Assembly: GCA_937894105.1 (NCBI GenBank)
Contig: CALCTI010000508.1
Span: 1 to 6,197 of the forward strand
Direction of reading: 5' to 3'
Source of the DNA: an uncultured cyanobacterium
Lineage (GTDB): Bacteria > Cyanobacteriota > Cyanobacteriia > CACIAM-69d
DNA length: 6,197 nucleotides
This document shows positions 6,084 to 6,197 of the stretch, piece by piece. Both the position numbers and the translations under genes were made by a program. The notes below the pieces were generated by a model. That model was not told the DNA's origin. It did no database searches and saw only the letters and a list, made by a program, of their open reading frames with translations. Position 1 is the stretch's first letter. Each line of letters begins with the position of its first letter.

Positions 6084-6197
6084 GTGCTGTGGGTAATGAG
6101 TTTTTTGGCGTTGCTAGCTCAAGCTGTGAACCGATTACCGAGAGCCACGAAACCTCGTTTGGAACTTTGCGAAAACATGTCCCTATTCAGCAACGCC
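6084..6197 (+). CDS. Possible start of an unrecognised gene running off the window
   Basis: A plus-strand frame is open from the stop codon at 6057-6059 to the window end. It can start at GTG 6084 or ATG 6096, giving at least 34 residues from the ATG, beginning MSFLALLAQAVNRLPR. A purine-rich AAGGA stretch lies at 6065-6069, about 14 nt before the GTG, which is too far for a good ribosome binding site. The N-terminus is mildly hydrophobic and then basic. I recognise no family, and so short an open frame could be chance. Its place after the hairpin at 6029-6048 fits the start of a new transcription unit in the same direction as the peptidase gene. Confidence 0.35.
   Translation, partial: MLWVMSFLALLAQAVNRLPRATKPRLELCENMSLFSNA

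Overview
The window looks like a chromosomal segment of a cyanobacterium. The octamer GCGATCGC (HIP1) occurs 16 times in 6.2 kb, inside genes and in one intergenic region. That density is a hallmark of many cyanobacterial genomes. The gene content agrees: QueF, a FutC/FbpC-type transporter ATPase lying apart from its partner genes, and a long exported M16 peptidase. I see no insertion sequence, phage gene, CRISPR array, tRNA or rRNA. The species cannot be named from this sequence.

Layout, left to right. (1) Positions 3-308, plus strand: the 3' part of queF (preQ0 reductase, queuosine pathway), cut by the window edge. (2) Positions 377-847, minus strand: a Nudix hydrolase of the Ap4A-hydrolase type, convergent with queF. 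(3) Positions 975-2225, minus strand: an ABC transporter ATPase of the ferric-iron FutC/FbpC type, followed 127 bp downstream by the Nudix gene in the same direction. (4) Positions 2226-2880: a 655-bp divergent intergenic region. It holds phased short repeats, a terminator-like hairpin that competes with a longer alternative hairpin, and a promoter with an extended -10. (5) Positions 2881-5991, plus strand: one chain joining two M16 peptidase halves. The first has the zinc motif HxxEH; the second lacks it but carries the R/Y motif. (6) Positions 5992-6197: a 3' hairpin and the possible start of another plus-strand gene.

The genes do not form one pathway. They cover tRNA modification, nucleotide clean-up, iron uptake and envelope proteolysis, an ordinary housekeeping mix. 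No clearly new multi-gene system is visible. The parts that deserve a second look are the six tandem pentapeptide-like units inside the regulatory domain of the ABC ATPase, the mutually exclusive hairpins upstream of the peptidase gene, and the abrupt change of G/C strand bias inside the peptidase gene near position 5100.
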